A stretch of 64,000 nucleotides of DNA, taken from positions 434,501-498,500 of the forward strand of contig JAGFBZ010000852.1 of the NCBI GenBank assembly GCA_018398805.1. The letters are read 5' to 3'. Positions 35,495 to 47,358 of this stretch are shown here, one piece after another. Every line of letters begins with the position of its first letter. The stretch's first letter is position 1. The stretch is from Hirundichthys speculiger. Lineage: Eukaryota; Chordata; Actinopteri; Beloniformes; Exocoetidae. The notes under the pieces were generated by a model, which was not told where the DNA came from, did not search any database, and worked only from the letters and a program-made list of their open reading frames with translations. A program made the translations under genes and the position numbers.

Positions 35495-36960
35495 GGATGC
35501 ATTGTGAATAGGGCAGGGACTTTGACATGTTAATTATGAATAATTAATATATATATAATCTTAAAGAAAACATTTAATCACACCTTTCTCGGTTCCCTCG
35601 TTTCTGGCACACGGTAAATTTGATGCACACACTCAAGCCCAGTAGGTGGCGGTAATGCACCTTAAGTTCATTTTCCAGCCCTGAAGAAGATGCACAGGTG
35701 AGTGACAGAGATGGAAAATGAGACCTCACTGGTTGCCTTCCATACATGTCGCTGTGAACACGGACCGCTGTCATGACGCTGATAAGGGAGAATGGAACTT
35801 ACTTGAAAAAGACAGTTTACCTTTACAAAAGTCTTAAAATGATGATTATCATTTGTACAATTACACTTTGACTTTGCACTAATCTGTGAACATAGTAGAT
35901 TAAAAATACACAGTTAAATATAAGTTTAAGTTCACATATATGACCCTTCATTGATTCAGTCATCGACAAAAATTCATTTAAGTGAAAAACTTGACCTATT
36001 GTGTCAAATATTGCAATTTGATAACAATGCAATTAATTGTGATTAATCAATTACAAGGTCTCTAATCAATTTTAAATCTGCCTGTGGGACTCGAGGTCGA
36101 TGTTGAGGACAGAGCAAACTGGATCACGGCATTCTGCACAATCGACGGGACCTCACTTTCAATGTTGTACCTGTTATTTTACAGGAAATCAATAATGTAC
36201 TGATTTGGAGCATGGTTGTGAAACATTTTAAAATGTTCATATTACATATGTATATTATTTTATAATGCCAGTATTAGACTATTAAAGTTCCTTTAACCAG
36301 CAGCTCAAGAGCAAGTTAAGGTGCTCCCACCTGATGCTGCTGCAGGTTTATCGTTCCGCTTTGAATTGATCACAACCAACAGTACCGCGGCAGTTCCTTT
36401 AACATCACATGCGATGCTCCCGCTTAATTTGTCATTTCAGCTATCAGCATCCATATCTAAAGTCACGGCACCATCTTCCCATCAGGAAGATGATTCATTA
36501 CCATCTTTCACCAGCAGCTGCATCACTGCGACTCCAGGGACAAAACCAACTCAGAGATATCAAGGATCGTGTTTCAGAACGTATACTGACATCTGTGAGT
36601 GCAAATCATTTCAGTTAAATTGATAACATCCCGAGCCACAAGTCATATATACACGTTTCCTGTTCAGACAGCATCCTCGCTTCATGAACTTCATCTCCAT
36701 CTACCTCCAGCAGAAAGGTTTGTTCTGTCCTGATAATTTCTCAATTTTCTCTTTATTGAGCACAATCATTAATCTTTCATAGAGCGGGTAGAAGAAGTAA
36801 GTGAATCCATTTACTAATCACTTCAACAAGAGCTGATAGGAGCCAGCAGCTTTCAGAACCGAAGTTTCAGTTCATGAGATGAGTTTGGAGGTGTGGTTTA
36901 GAGCTACTATGACTGATAGAAGACGCTCAAACATTATATATTTGCTGTTTGTAAGAACTG
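35495..36960. other. Intergenic DNA with a possible worn hAT end
   Basis: Around 35990-36060, AACAATGCAATTAATTGTGATTAATC resembles the ATTAATCG zone of the TAGGGCTGGGCA hAT family, but no ends survive. GTAGGTGGCGGTAATGCACC at 35641 is a piece of a common repeat also hinted at near 31790 and 15165. A 100-codon frame (36321-36623) has no motif. Confidence 0.45.
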
Positions 36961-37847
36961 CGATAGACTGGAGACCTGTCCAGGGTGGACCCCTGCCTTT
37001 TACGCGAAGAGAGTTGGGATAGACTCCAGCAGATCCCCGTGACTAGAGGTCTTCATGGGTCCACTTTCATGGACCCGAACCCGAATGGACTCGTGAAAAA
37101 TCAACCCGAAACCGACCCGAGCTATTATCATAAGTTTGGGAGTCCGAACCCAAATGGACCGCAATATTTGGACCCGGAACCGACCCGACCTGAGTCTTTA
37201 GTTTCCGACCGCAAACTGAACCGAGTTACCCATATTGAACCGAGACAATACAGCCCATAATTGCTCATGTTAAAAGTTGTCTAGCGTTGGATAAAACTTG
37301 ATTTTCTTACCTAAAGTTGTCTTCTTCTACCTGGTTCAGTTGCTACATAGGCTACGTGATGTAAACAACAATAAATCCATGTCGTTATTTTCTTTGTGGA
37401 TACAGATGCTATTGGGAGCAACTGCTAACGCTAATAGCCTACACCGGTCAGGACATGTCGTGAACATATTCTCTCATCCAGTGTTGTCATGTTGGCGATC
37501 CGTTGTGCTTTACATCTGCCGGGCAAACCGCTAATAACACGCTACGGCAACACGATTGTTTCATGACAAACACGCCACGTTAATGATAATCATTTAACTG
37601 CCCTGAGTCCTGACATTGGCTGCCACCGCTAATATCTTTACCTCTCTCTCGAGTAAACGTGGACCCAGCCTGTCAGAGAGCACTGACCGGACCCGAGACT
37701 AACTGTACCGATTCCGACCTGAACCCTGGAGTCACGTCTTTTGAATGGACCCGAGACCCGATTTGGGTCGGAACCTCTGGTTTTCGGGTTGTTCCGAAGA
37801 CCTCTACCTGTGACCCTGCATAGCGGGTATAGATAATGGATGGATCC
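36961..37847 (+). mobile_element. SINE/LINE tail fragment split by a MITE
   Basis: GACCTGTCCAGGGTGGACCC (36972-) to CCCCGTGAC (37044), resuming at 37807 with CCTGTGACCCTGCATAGCGG and ending ATAATGGATGGATCC, matches the 3' part of the SINE at 19511-19850. The gap is filled exactly by the element 37045-37806. Confidence 0.8.
37045..37806 (+). mobile_element. hAT-type MITE, family 'TAGAGGTCTTC', copy 2
   Basis: A 762-bp element runs from TAGAGGTCTTCATGGGTCCA to TTCCGAAGACCTCTA. It interrupts the SINE tail and is bordered by cccgtgac (37037-37044) and cctgtgac (37807-37814), an 8-bp duplication with one change. It is the inverted counterpart of 2898-3660. A 91-codon frame (36985-37260) is an artefact of gacccgaacc-type text. 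Confidence 0.9.
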
Positions 37848-37879
37848 TGATGTGAACCACAGCTTAAGAAAGTAGCATA

Positions 37880-38150
37880 CAGTCAAAAGTAGCTGGTCTG
37901 CATGAGGCTGGAGAAGGATCCAAAGTCATCTCAGAGGGCTCTGGTGTCTAGAAAAACCCACAAGTAACCACGACACCTTTGCGTTCCACAAAGCTACGCA
38001 GAAAATCTTTAGTGGAGCGATGAAACAGGAGTTGAATTATTTAGGAAGGATACTCAGGACTATGTTTCAAACATATACAGAGAAAGTAACCGTTTGAAGA
38101 CGAACCCTGAGACAGAGAGCACAGGTAGAAGACGCAACAAAAAAACAAAA
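37880..38150 (+). pseudogene. Tc1-like transposase fragment
   Basis: The text TCTGCATGAGGCTGGAGAAG at 37897 corresponds to the N-terminal region of Tc1-type genes. GTGGAGCGATGAAACAGGAG with TTGAATTATTTAGGAAGG and ACTCAGGACTATGT (38013-38070) corresponds to the (L)WSDET catalytic stretch. These blocks are frame-shifted and separated by a large deletion. No terminal repeats were found. Confidence 0.55.
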
Positions 38151-38385
38151 AAGTCCACAGAGCAGTTACCCTTTCACAGAACTCATAATCCAGTGTTAAG
38201 TTGCATCATCGGCTGCTCTACCTAAGAAATAAGTGAACTGATCTGAGAGTGTATCTCATCTTTTCAGTCTTGAAGAAAAACATCACATTGCATATTCATC
38301 TGCCAAACGAGGGGGGTTTTGTCATTCTTCCCATCCTGAAAGGGAGGAGAACGCTACGCTGTTTAAGCATGGCTTTTGTAGAAAG
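38151..38385. other. Intergenic DNA, nothing recognised
   Basis: Short unique-looking stretch between a Tc1 fragment and a hAT copy. Confidence 0.4.
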
Positions 38386-39488
38386 TAGGGCTCGGCAAGT
38401 TAGCGCGTTATTATCACGTTAACTCATTAATTTACTAATGCTGACATTTATTTTATCGCACGATAACGGATGTTGCTCTCATGCTTTTGTTTTGAAAAGT
38501 CTGTTACTGGCTGCTGCGGAACCGGAAGATAATTGGCAGGTAAACAAAAAGAAACTAAAATAGACATGGAGAACGGTAAAAATCTGTGAACTTTACAGTT
38601 CGGGTAGCAACTCAGGTACCAATATTAACAATTCTGTCTGAAAAATAAAATTCTGAGCTGCAACAAAACTTTCGTGTCATTCCTCCATGATCTGCTCCAC
38701 GTGTTCACTGTCCTGCTGTTCTCTAGCTGGTTACTGCAGTGCAGCTCCATCTAGTGGCACAGATGTGTAATGACAACAGAAAGTCCAGTCCTCGATTTGA
38801 AACAAATTCAGTTCTGTGGCCCGTTTTTTTATTTCGTATTTCTGATCCATGTCTAAAATTGAAATATAAAAAAAATGAGGCATTTTTCTCATTTTTTTGT
38901 GTTAGATTAAAAAACGAAAAATGTAATAAACTGTCACTTTTTTTTTTTTTTTTGATTGACGATTGAAAATGGAAAGAACGAATGCTAAACGGATTGGTAA
39001 AGTTACTGAACTTTAACATGGACATTTTCATTTTAAAGATTCAACAGAAACAAGGTTATTTGTAACAACTTCCAAGTTGAACTACCCTTAAAAGTAACTG
39101 CTGTTACCTCAGAAATTACCTGTTTTAATGTTCTGATTGTGGCCTCTTGATTGTTAGGATTTTGTTGGTAGACTCTTTTTATTTTTTATAAAACAGGATG
39201 ACATTAATGCCCTGGCAGTGGCAATAAGCTTTATTCAATTTTACATTTTTTAAGATGAGATTTACACTAAATATGTGTTACTAGCAAGTGCTGATGTTAA
39301 AAGTGTTTGAACAACAAATGTTATGACACTTTAGTTCATATGGCAGCAGAACATTTCAATAAAAGTGATCTTTACACTACTTTTGAATTCATTATTTGAT
39401 TTTGCGTATACAATGCGATTAATCGTGATTAATCAGGGAAATCATGTGATTAATCGCGATTAAAAATTGTAATCGTTGCCCAGCCCTA
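38386..39488 (+). mobile_element. hAT-type non-autonomous element, family 'TAGGGCTGGGCA', copy C, complete
   Basis: A 1103-bp copy runs from TAGGGCTCGGCAAGTTAGCG to AATCGTTGCCCAGCCCTA. It is the same in layout and orientation as copy B (17224-18302). Flanking 8-mers no longer match clearly. It contains the intact target sequence (GAGATTTACACTAAATATG) into which the Harbinger-like MITE jumped in copy D. Confidence 0.88.
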
Positions 39489-39994
39489 GTTTTAAACAAA
39501 ACCGGTTCTGCCTGTATAGCTGAAAGCTTGTCAGATTCAACCTGCTGCATCAGTCGCTGTTTATTTAGCTCTTGGGTCGGGGCAGCAGCATGGGCTCTGT
39601 CCACTCCAGACATCACTGATGGACAGAAGCAATGTAGGAGATCTTTGAGTCTCCCAAAGCACGCAAGGGGAGGTTCCTCTCTTCAGTTCCTCAGAATACG
39701 TCCATATGGACATTAACAAAGGCAATAAATGGTTCGCCTGACAGAAGAAGTGGCTTGAATCTCCATCTGAGAGGTCTGTGGTTGGGGCTCAGATGTTACG
39801 ATGCTGCTGTAATCACATTCTTTTACCTGAGGGAGTCAGGACTTATGAATAAAGAAAAAATCTGTGCGTGAACAGGTGGAAAAAACAGAGTATTCCCTCT
39901 CCGTAGGATAAAGGACTCTCCAAGGGTGAGACATCTCACAGGACTGTGAAGATCTCTATCAGCTACTAACTGAGCAGTCTCTCTTCAGACCACT
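39489..39994. other. Intergenic DNA, nothing recognised
   Basis: No gene or element end was recognised. It may be unique sequence or a worn L1 interior. Confidence 0.4.
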
Positions 39995-41500
39995 TCAGTC
40001 TGACCTCCACTCACGAGTCTCAATCAGGAAGGCTACATTTGTTTTCGAGAGCTTAAGATGAGCAAGAACCTTGGTGCATTTAATGGGATGTTTAAGGCCT
40101 TTCACATTCCAATTAGTAAACTTAACTGACTGCCCATTCCTCCCCGAGGGCATATTCAAATTAGCTATACCCGGCAATGGTGATCATATTAAACAGACAT
40201 AACAATCTGAATGTGACTCTGGCAGATGTTGCATTTAAAGCAAAGTGCAACCACAAGTGGACAGAATGAAAAACTGTCCAAAACTGACCCAAACCACAGC
40301 GAGCGACTATAATCAAGCATAGAAGCAGCGCAAAATACCACATGCTGTTCAACGTATTAGTCAAATAAAGTTTTAGTGAGACGTCTGCTTTAAAACTAAG
40401 ACATAATTTTCACTTCACAATAGGCTACCAAACACAGAGAGCCGTCCAACGGCTGTCTGACGTGTGAGATTAGTATCGACTTCAATCAACAAAGGAGTAG
40501 CCCAGCATGAAATGATCAATGCTAAAATTAAAACATGAATAAATAAAAGCAGCCTCAACAAAATCTAATGAGACATGGTTGAAACCAAGAGCTCGGGACA
40601 CACTGAAAAGGTGTGGGGCCACTTACTGGATGTCAAACGAAAGACGTCGTCTCCATCAACGAACATGCACGATAGCACTCTCTCACTTTTGGTAGGCTAT
40701 GTAGGCCTGGTCAAACCAAACAGGAAGAAACATTTCCAATAAAATAAGCCCGAAGAGTTTAAAGCCACTTACAGATGGTATGTAGGTTACCTGGTCTCCT
40801 TCACATATGAAACGGCCAGTTCAGGCTCGGGGAAGGATTTTTCCTCATCTTTGAACGTAATAACGAATGTAGCTGATAACGGAGTCCGAAATTTGAGAGC
40901 TGCATCACCTCTATAAAAGCTGCTCTCTTCTTTGCCACCTCTGGAGCGAAACCTGGAAAAATGCGCACGTGTTCCTGCTCGTAAAACGACCGCTTCTTCT
41001 GACTGGAAAGGTGATGGACGCCATCCTTCACGCCGCCGTGATGATTGTAAACGGTCTGGACCTCTCTCCCAGGTTTATAATAGTTTTGGATTTTCCATTA
41101 GTTTTAGTTTTTATTAAGTTTTTAGTTTAGTTTTTCAAAATTCAGTTAGTTTTAATTTGTTTTTAGAGCAGTTTTGCTAGTTTTTATTCGTTTTTGTTTT
41201 GAAATACTTAGTTTTAGTTTAGTTTTTATTAGTTTCAGTGTTAGTTTTAGTTTTATTTTGTAAATTAGGGTTGTAATTTTGGTTGGAGTGAAGCACTGAA
41301 CTTTTTGAAGGCTATCAGTCACATAGTCGTGTTTACATTCTGGTCTCAATAAACATATTTATCAATGCATCTTCCGGCGTGTGGTGTTCCTGCGTATTTA
41401 ATGACCAGCAGCTATCTGGTCGCTGGTGGAAACAGTCCATTATAGTTGCTGTTTTCTCCTGTTCCTTCCCAACGCTGACTGGCCTGCAGCTGCAGCTTCT

Positions 41501-41606
41501 CTTTCCAGGGGGCTAGCTTAGGCTAGCTTATCCAGCTAGTCTTGGTTAGCCTTCTTTCCAGGGGGCTAGCTTAGGCTAGCTTATCCAGCTAGTCTTGGTT
41601 AGCCTT
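41501..41606 (+). repeat. 53-bp tandem duplication
   Basis: CTTTCCAGGGGGCTAGCTTA starts two adjacent units exactly 53 bp apart (41501 and 41554). Each unit also contains a double GGCTAGCTTA. Confidence 0.95.
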
Positions 41607-41789
41607 CTTGTGTGAGCTTTTCAAATGGACTTTCAGATTCTGGGTTTTTTTGACCTTCAGAAGTATTCCACACATTGTATCACCTGCTTCTACAACAAGG
41701 CACTTATTTTTATCGTTAACACAGTCATAGTCAAAGAAATCCCAAATAGGACTGTGCCGCTTTCTCCCAACTTTTGCCGCAGCCATCAC
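41589..41789 (-). pseudogene. BED-type zinc finger of a hAT transposase
   Basis: A 66-codon frame contains SPIWDFFDYD, KCLV, MCGILLK and NLKVHLKSSHKKA. This gives an aromatic W/F pair, two cysteines and a histidine pair (H-x4-H) in BED finger order. Such fingers bind the terminal repeats of hAT transposons and occur in ZBED host proteins. The following catalytic domain is absent. The finger residues appear intact, so this piece is less decayed than its surroundings. Confidence 0.75.
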
Positions 41790-42699
41790 TGCTGATCACT
41801 TTTTTTTTTTTTTTTTTTTTTTTTGCGGTTGTTGTTGTACGGCAGAGCGAAGAAAATAGATTTCAACTATTTATGAGAAAAAAAATTACAAATACGAAAA
41901 CGAAGGACATTCTTGTTCTTGTTCTAATTTGTTTTATAAGCACATAATACAGTTTCAGTTAGATATCATTTTTTTAAAAACTCGTTTTTAATTTATTTCA
42001 GTTAATGAAAATGTTTTTTCAATTCTAGTTTTCGTTATTTCTTTAGTTTTCGTTAATGATAATAACCTTGTCGCTTTGTGGTGGACTGCTTGAGGTCAGC
42101 AACTTTGTTGGTATCATGTTCACTAGCAGACTACAAAGAGCTAACAGCAGTATGCTGCTCTCGGCCAACGGAGGCTACTTCTTGACGAAGGGCAGCCTTT
42201 TTTGTTTCTATTTTCCTGCCAAACGATTCAACTGCCGTCAAAATGTTCTCGAGGAAATCCAGAGGAAGCTGCTGTGCATCAACTCTCTTGCCTCTGCCGG
42301 ACATTTCCAGGACCAGGATAGAAAAAAACTTCCCGACACATTCTCTCTCTCTCTCTCTCCCCAGTCAGTGTAGCCAAAAACCCAGTGGGAAAAAAAAGGC
42401 CACAAGACTATCTAAAGCAAAGAACAATTCTCAGAAGCACCCGCAGGTGCACCACCCGAGTTGATGTCGGGGAATGGATCAGATCTCTGATCATGCAAGA
42501 AAGATGTCGTCATTGCTTTTAGCATCATGTGGTGTAAACATGGTATCACACATGAAAATAAAAGGAACCAAAATAATCAGGAATGGAGTAAATACTTTTC
42601 TAAAGCACTGAGTTCAGCCATGTCCACAAATCAAATCCCCAGGGCTCCGCCGAGTCCCTGTGACGCTGCGTCTGTAGCAGCAAATTCAGATGTAAGATG

Positions 42700-43054
42700 A
42701 CATGAGTCATGTTATCAGTGATATCAGGAATGAAGGTACAGCAATTTTCCCCTACGATGTGACAGACGCCCCGTGGGCAGCTAGCATCAAATCTAAGACC
42801 ATGCGATCCTGCAGGTCCACGTTTCGCAGGGCTTGGACCTCCACTGTGACATCCCGAAACCCCTCCAGGGCTAAGGCTGTGAGGTTCTCCAGATCAACTG
42901 CTAGATCGTCGACCTGATGGGCCAAATTTACAGTTCCCCACCAAGGAAGTAAACCCCCTACAAACTTTGCCCCTACTGAAACGTGATTTATATGAGTCGG
43001 AGCCTCACGCTTGGAAACAGAGAGGGTGGAGTAATAATGAGGATAATTGACATG
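42700..43054 (-). pseudogene. Endogenous retroviral env remnant, transmembrane-subunit part
   Basis: On the minus strand an open stretch from about 42960 to 42745 carries a glycine/tryptophan-rich segment, then a leucine- and valine-rich heptad helix, then an L-Q-D-R-M-V-L-D text in the position of the conserved segment that follows the helix in gamma-type retroviral transmembrane subunits. The usual cysteine motif downstream is not readable and a stop codon follows directly. No LTR, gag or pol was found next to it. This is an old, broken fragment. The assignment rests on one domain-sized similarity; the host lineage and age cannot be set. Confidence 0.6.
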
Positions 43055-43062
43055 ATGATGAG

Positions 43063-44081
43063 TAGGGTTGGGAATCGATCACCGGTTCCTGTGGATAACC
43101 AGTTCCGTGTGTTTCAATTCCATGGAATTGTTTAGCAGTTTAGCTAGCGATTCTCGTATCGATTCCAACAAGCCTAAATCTCACGTAATTTACGCAAGTT
43201 ACGCACAGTCAATTCCAGAAAGCACTTACATGATTAAGTTACGTCGGTTTAGCACGCGCATTGCAGTTGTAAACAACAATGGCGCCCACCAGGTTCAAAT
43301 GCTTCAAAGTTTGGCTTCACTTCACCAAAGAAAGATGGCAACAAGGCAACTTACAGTCATTGCAAAGTGGAGATAACAGCGTCGGGAGGGAACACGACTA
43401 ACATGCAGAAACATTTGCGCACACAACATGCGATGACGAGTCTCGTGTTTTTGAAGCGCTTTGGACTGACAGATCTCAACCCAGCAGCAGTAACCAAGCT
43501 AAGTTCACCTCTGCAGTTACTACGGAAGGCAACTCTGGTAAGTAGCTATCCCGCTGCCTATGTGCTTCTTTGTAAAACACGCTATAACATTAACGCTATG
43601 CTATTAAACGAATGCCTTCTGCATTACATTTAGAAGATGATCGTGACAAGAGAGAGAGTCTGGCTGGTTCAGAGGCAGGAAGACATGATTATTTTTCTGC
43701 AAAAGAATTGTTAATTCTTCATAGTATTTGCAGATTTGCACTATGTACTCTTCCATTGTATTTGATAGTATTTATCTTTCTTTATTATTATTTTTGAGTG
43801 CTTAGTGAGCTCATACATGCTTTTAAAAGGAGATTATTTTTATTTCTATTAGGAAAAATATGTTAGTAAAATGTTACACACTCTTGTGTATTTGCACAGT
43901 TACATATTACTGTTGAGTTTGTAAGGTCATGACTTCTAAGTAAAAAAAAATTGATGCTAATAAAACTGTTCTCCTTTTTGCCCAAATTAGAATCAATAAG
44001 AGAATCGATAAAGAATCGAATCGTTAAACAGTATCGATAATGGAATATGAATTGGAAAAATCTTATCAATTCCCATCCCTA
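43063..44081 (+). mobile_element. hAT element with BED finger remnant and perfect 8-bp duplication
   Basis: A 1019-bp element starts TAGGGTTGGGAATCGATCAC and ends CTTATCAATTCCCATCCCTA. It is bordered by atgatgag at 43055-43062 and 44082-44089. Terminal ATCGATTC/GAATCGAT motifs repeat near both ends. It splits the env remnant. It contains a transposase N-terminal remnant at 43290-43440. Confidence 0.93.
43290..43440 (+). pseudogene. hAT transposase BED finger remnant
   Basis: One frame reads KATYSHCKVEITASGGNTTN and then NMQKHLRTQH, and just upstream VWLHFT lies in another frame. Order and spacing match a BED zinc finger (W/HF, C-x2-C, H-x4-H). The first cysteine of the C-x2-C pair is a tyrosine (YSHC). 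A frameshift separates the two halves and the catalytic part is missing. Confidence 0.7.
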
Positions 44082-44089
44082 ATGATGAG

Positions 44090-44280
44090 TCAATGAATCA
44101 TAAATACCCACATGTGGAAGAGGTTTAGCAAGATAACACCCACAACTGGCCTGAATGTGACAAACCAGAACTAGATGGTCCACAACCAGGTGATCACCTC
44201 CATGTGAACATGTGAACAGTTCTGCTTCCACTCCAGCTCTCAGTTTTCCAGGCGCTGCAACCACAGCTTGATTGAACTCT
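44090..44280 (-). pseudogene. Possible continuation of the env remnant beyond the hAT insertion
   Basis: A minus-strand frame (44079-44264) with several cysteines and histidines lies directly on the other side of the hAT element. It would precede the transmembrane part in gene order once the insertion is discounted. I infer rather than recognise that it belongs to the same env remnant. Confidence 0.35.
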
Positions 44281-44999
44281 CCTCTGCAATTTCCCTTCTC
44301 TTCCTTTTATATGTCACATAATTAGGTCCAATTATTGTTGGTAACTACGGGCAGAGAGCCTTTGTTATCAAGGTCAGTGTGATCTGAAAGCTTTAAAGCT
44401 GACCTGCCCTCTCCTTTTTTTCACCGCCGTCCCTTTAATCACATCCAGCGTGTACGCACTTCTCCCTCTACGGTCGCTCCACTCGTCCCTCTCTCTCTCC
44501 CTCTCTCTCTCTCACTCTCTCATGCCACTCAAACACACCAAAATTATTTGAAAGACCCCACTCTTGTATTGAATACGAGTCTATTCGGTTCATGGAAACG
44601 TGGCAGTGATTCATCAGGAGTTGGCCTCAGAGGCTTTGAAAAGGTCAAGCTGAGTGCGAACGACAACTTTAAAGCCGAAGCCCACGTTGTGGATCCGCTG
44701 CTAATAAACTGATGGATGTGCTGCGAATTTAATTTCCTCTCATGTGCCTCCGACAGGTTGCACCTCAGAAGTAAATGTATCTGCATGTTGAATTTAGTCT
44801 GGATGCACAGGATTTGACCTTGAGCCGCTCCACGTTCACGTCTGTCACAAAGGTTTGTCTACATGCATGTACATGCATGTGTTAGTCAGCTTATAAGACC
44901 AACTGGTTTGCTTCAAAAAGAGCAGAGCAGATCCTTTGCATTTACCTAGACTCTTTTGATTATTTATTTATTTATTTTTTTTAAACTATGGTCTGCTTT
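44281..44999. other. Intergenic DNA, CT-rich microsatellite, nothing else recognised
   Basis: A CT-rich run lies at about 44488-44521. An 80-codon frame (44544-44786, minus) shows no motif. Confidence 0.45.
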
Positions 45000-45011
45000 A
45001 AAGTTGAACAC

Positions 45012-45636
45012 ATACAGCGTGCAATCGTTGTAAAATGACCCCATCCTCATATGTACACACGTTTTGGAGCTGCTTTAAACTGACAACCTTCGGTGTTTAA
45101 AACCCTCTCAGGGGTCTTGGAGGTGTCTTTAGCCCTCTGCCCCATTCTAGCTTTTTTTGGTGTACCGTCTGGTGTTTACAGCTTGAACAGTTCTCAATGT
45201 GACTTTCTGGCTTTTTGCACCTTACTCGCCCGACGCCTAATCCTTCTGAAATGGAAAGATGCCATCCCTCCATCCCACACACTATTAGAAATATTTTATA
45301 TTATATGAAACTGGAAAAAATAAAATATACACCTAGGGGTTCCACTGGCAAATTCAATAAGATCTGGCAACCTTTTCTGACATATGTGACAGAGAAATCT
45401 GAGCTGAATGAATCAAGCTAGTTACAACTATTGACTTCATTGCGTTTAAATGATAAGTCGTTTAAATACTATTCTGTATGCACTGTACTGTACTCTGCCT
45501 TTTTTGTTTTTGTTTTTTCTCTTTTTTCTTTTTTCTTTTTCTTTCTTTGTCTTAAGGGGTGGGGATACTATTCTGAGTCTTCATGTATGTGTTTTGCAGT
45601 GAAAACAGAAAAAGCTCAATAAATAAAGTGAAAAAA
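45012..45636 (+). mobile_element. 5'-truncated L1 insertion (ORF2 C-terminus, 3' UTR, poly-A)
   Basis: The insertion is flanked by a 12-bp duplication, aaagttgaacac (45000-45011 and 45637-45648). Inside, ARRLILLKWKDAIPPSHTLL (45226-45285) and LEKIKYTPRGSTGKFNKIWQ (45310-45370) match the C-terminal end of fish L1 ORF2 in shifted frames. Then come a T/C-rich 3' region, AATAAATAAA and a final A-run. This is the standard outcome of target-primed reverse transcription. Confidence 0.85.
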
Positions 45637-45648
45637 AAAGTTGAACAC

Positions 45649-47356
45649 GTAAGAACACGTGAGACCTGAACATACAATGACGTGCAGCTCAACAGGCGCC
45701 ACGCAAACGCCGTGACGCTGCGCTGTTTCCGTCCTCTAGGTGGCAGCGGTGTGTTGCAGACGCGAACACTTCTGGTAAACGAACCAACAAGCCAAAACAG
45801 GCGATACAGATCATTCCCTGCAAGTGATTTCCCGCCTCCAGACGTCCGCGCTGCGCCGCTGCCACACTGCAGAGTGTCGCCCGCATAGATCCGGAACAAA
45901 AAACAGTCAGAAAGCAACATCGGATTGAATTAAACACTCAACATTCTGATGTTGATTAAGTTTGCGGTCGTGCAGAAGGAACAAGAAGTCTGTTGGACTG
46001 CAGGTCTGAGTCTGGACTTTTTAACAAGTTTGCAGCAGTCGCTTGTGTCCGAGTCATAACGTACAGGACAGATGTGCAGCTGCGGATAAATCAATAAATT
46101 GTGTGTAAATGGTTTGTGATTCCTACATGCCACTGATGTGAGTAGTTGAGTTTGACGTCCACCTGCAGATCTGAGTAAATCAGCCAGTAACTCACACGCG
46201 GCGTAAATGCAGCTGCTGCACGTTCGACTCGACGGCCTTTTGCTTTTAAAGCTCTAGCTTGCAAAAATAAAACATATAAAGATAAATATCCTCAGAGCTG
46301 AGAGAGTTGTCAGCTCCGTAACAAATCTGAGGCAAAAGACAAATACTAAAACCTTTTTTTTTTATGCTTCGATAGCAGACTGATGAAAAGAAAACATCCC
46401 AGTGAGTCTAATTAAAGAACCAAATAGACGTTTATTTTACTAGATTTTATATCGTGGACTTTCATGAATGTTGGCGCATATTTGCTCATATAATACCTGA
46501 TTTGTATAATTAAACATTTCATTTCGGACAATTTGTAACACAACAAACAATAAGTAATCAAACCGAGGCGTTTCTTTTCAGCGTTCAAGTAGTTATTTCC
46601 ACACGTCGTGGGGGAATTTGACAATCCAATTTCAAGGATGTTTACTCAAAATTGTTTTGATACTGTTCAGCCAGAAATGCGCACGTCAATAGCAATCACA
46701 TGCACAAAGCCTCCACTTTTCTTCTTATCTGTGTTTCTGAATTCTTTTGCAGGGGTGGTGGTGGGGTGGGGGGTAGTTATAGTTCACAGCATGGTTTTTT
46801 TTATTATCCATAAAACTGAAGGAAAAATCTGCATTTTTTTTTTTTTTTTGGGCTAAAAAATCGTTTTTTTTCTGATTTACTTTATGACAAGAGACGTCTT
46901 AAATTTACCTGTTATGTGAACACAAAACGAAGCAGCGGTTATTTGCATGTTTAGACCGGAAACCAAGAGGAGCAGCGGCTGTTTTTGAGGCCGGTTCCCC
47001 TTTTGTCCCATTCTGCCTGCAAACACGTCGTGAAGATGCAACAGTGTGGCTTTATTGATTAAAAACATCTTCTCTTGGAGACTCAGACCCTCGTCTTTCT
47101 CAGCTGTTACTCAGTAACATGAACAGGAAGGGTTGTTTGGTCTTTTTTTGACATTGTCTTCCTGAAAAAAACAGACAGAGGTCCCTAGACATCATTAGCA
47201 TTTTCCACACTGTCCCAACTTGCTGTTGTTGTTTCGGTTCTTCTCCTGGCTTCCTCTTCGGTGGTTCGCCAGGACCGTCACGAACCGTGAACATCACGTT
47301 TATACAGCTGAAGTGTGTTGCCCACTAAGTGTCATTACATTAGTGTGTGATTGTGT
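45649..47356. other. Intergenic DNA, no gene recognised
   Basis: Overlapping frames on both strands at 45552-45937 carry no domain. A GC-richer patch (45680-45900) might be a CpG-bearing unique region. A run of T lies at 46836-46850. Confidence 0.45.
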
Positions 47357-47358
47357 TA

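Larger units (their letters stand above)
41073..42068 (-). mobile_element. hAT element with BED-finger remnant inserted in the L1 remnant
   Basis: The boundaries are set where L1 sequence stops: AGGTTTATAATAGTTTTGGA on one side and ACGAAAACT-type text ending AATAATAACCTT on the other, imperfect inverted ends rich in TTAGTTTT. It carries a BED-type zinc finger remnant (41589-41789). A 53-bp tandem duplication lies at 41501-41606 and a T-run at 41801-41824. No clean 8-bp duplication was found, so the ends may be a few bases off. Confidence 0.65.
39995..42480 (-). pseudogene. L1-type LINE remnant (ORF1 and start of ORF2), split by a hAT element
   Basis: On the minus strand, 42330-42070 reads MSGRGKRVDAQQLPLDFLEN and continues as the N-terminal part of an L1 ORF1-like protein with a coiled, charged segment. 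After the hAT insertion, 41030-40800 reads YEQEHVRIFPGFAPEVAKKR, matching the RNA-binding C-terminal part of ORF1 in fish L1 elements. Further down, 40120-39995 reads FTNWNVKGLKHPIKCTKVLA, the start of the apurinic-type endonuclease of ORF2, where NWN contains the catalytic asparagine. The rest of ORF2 is missing. Frameshifts occur in ORF1. An inactive 5' fragment. Confidence 0.75.
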
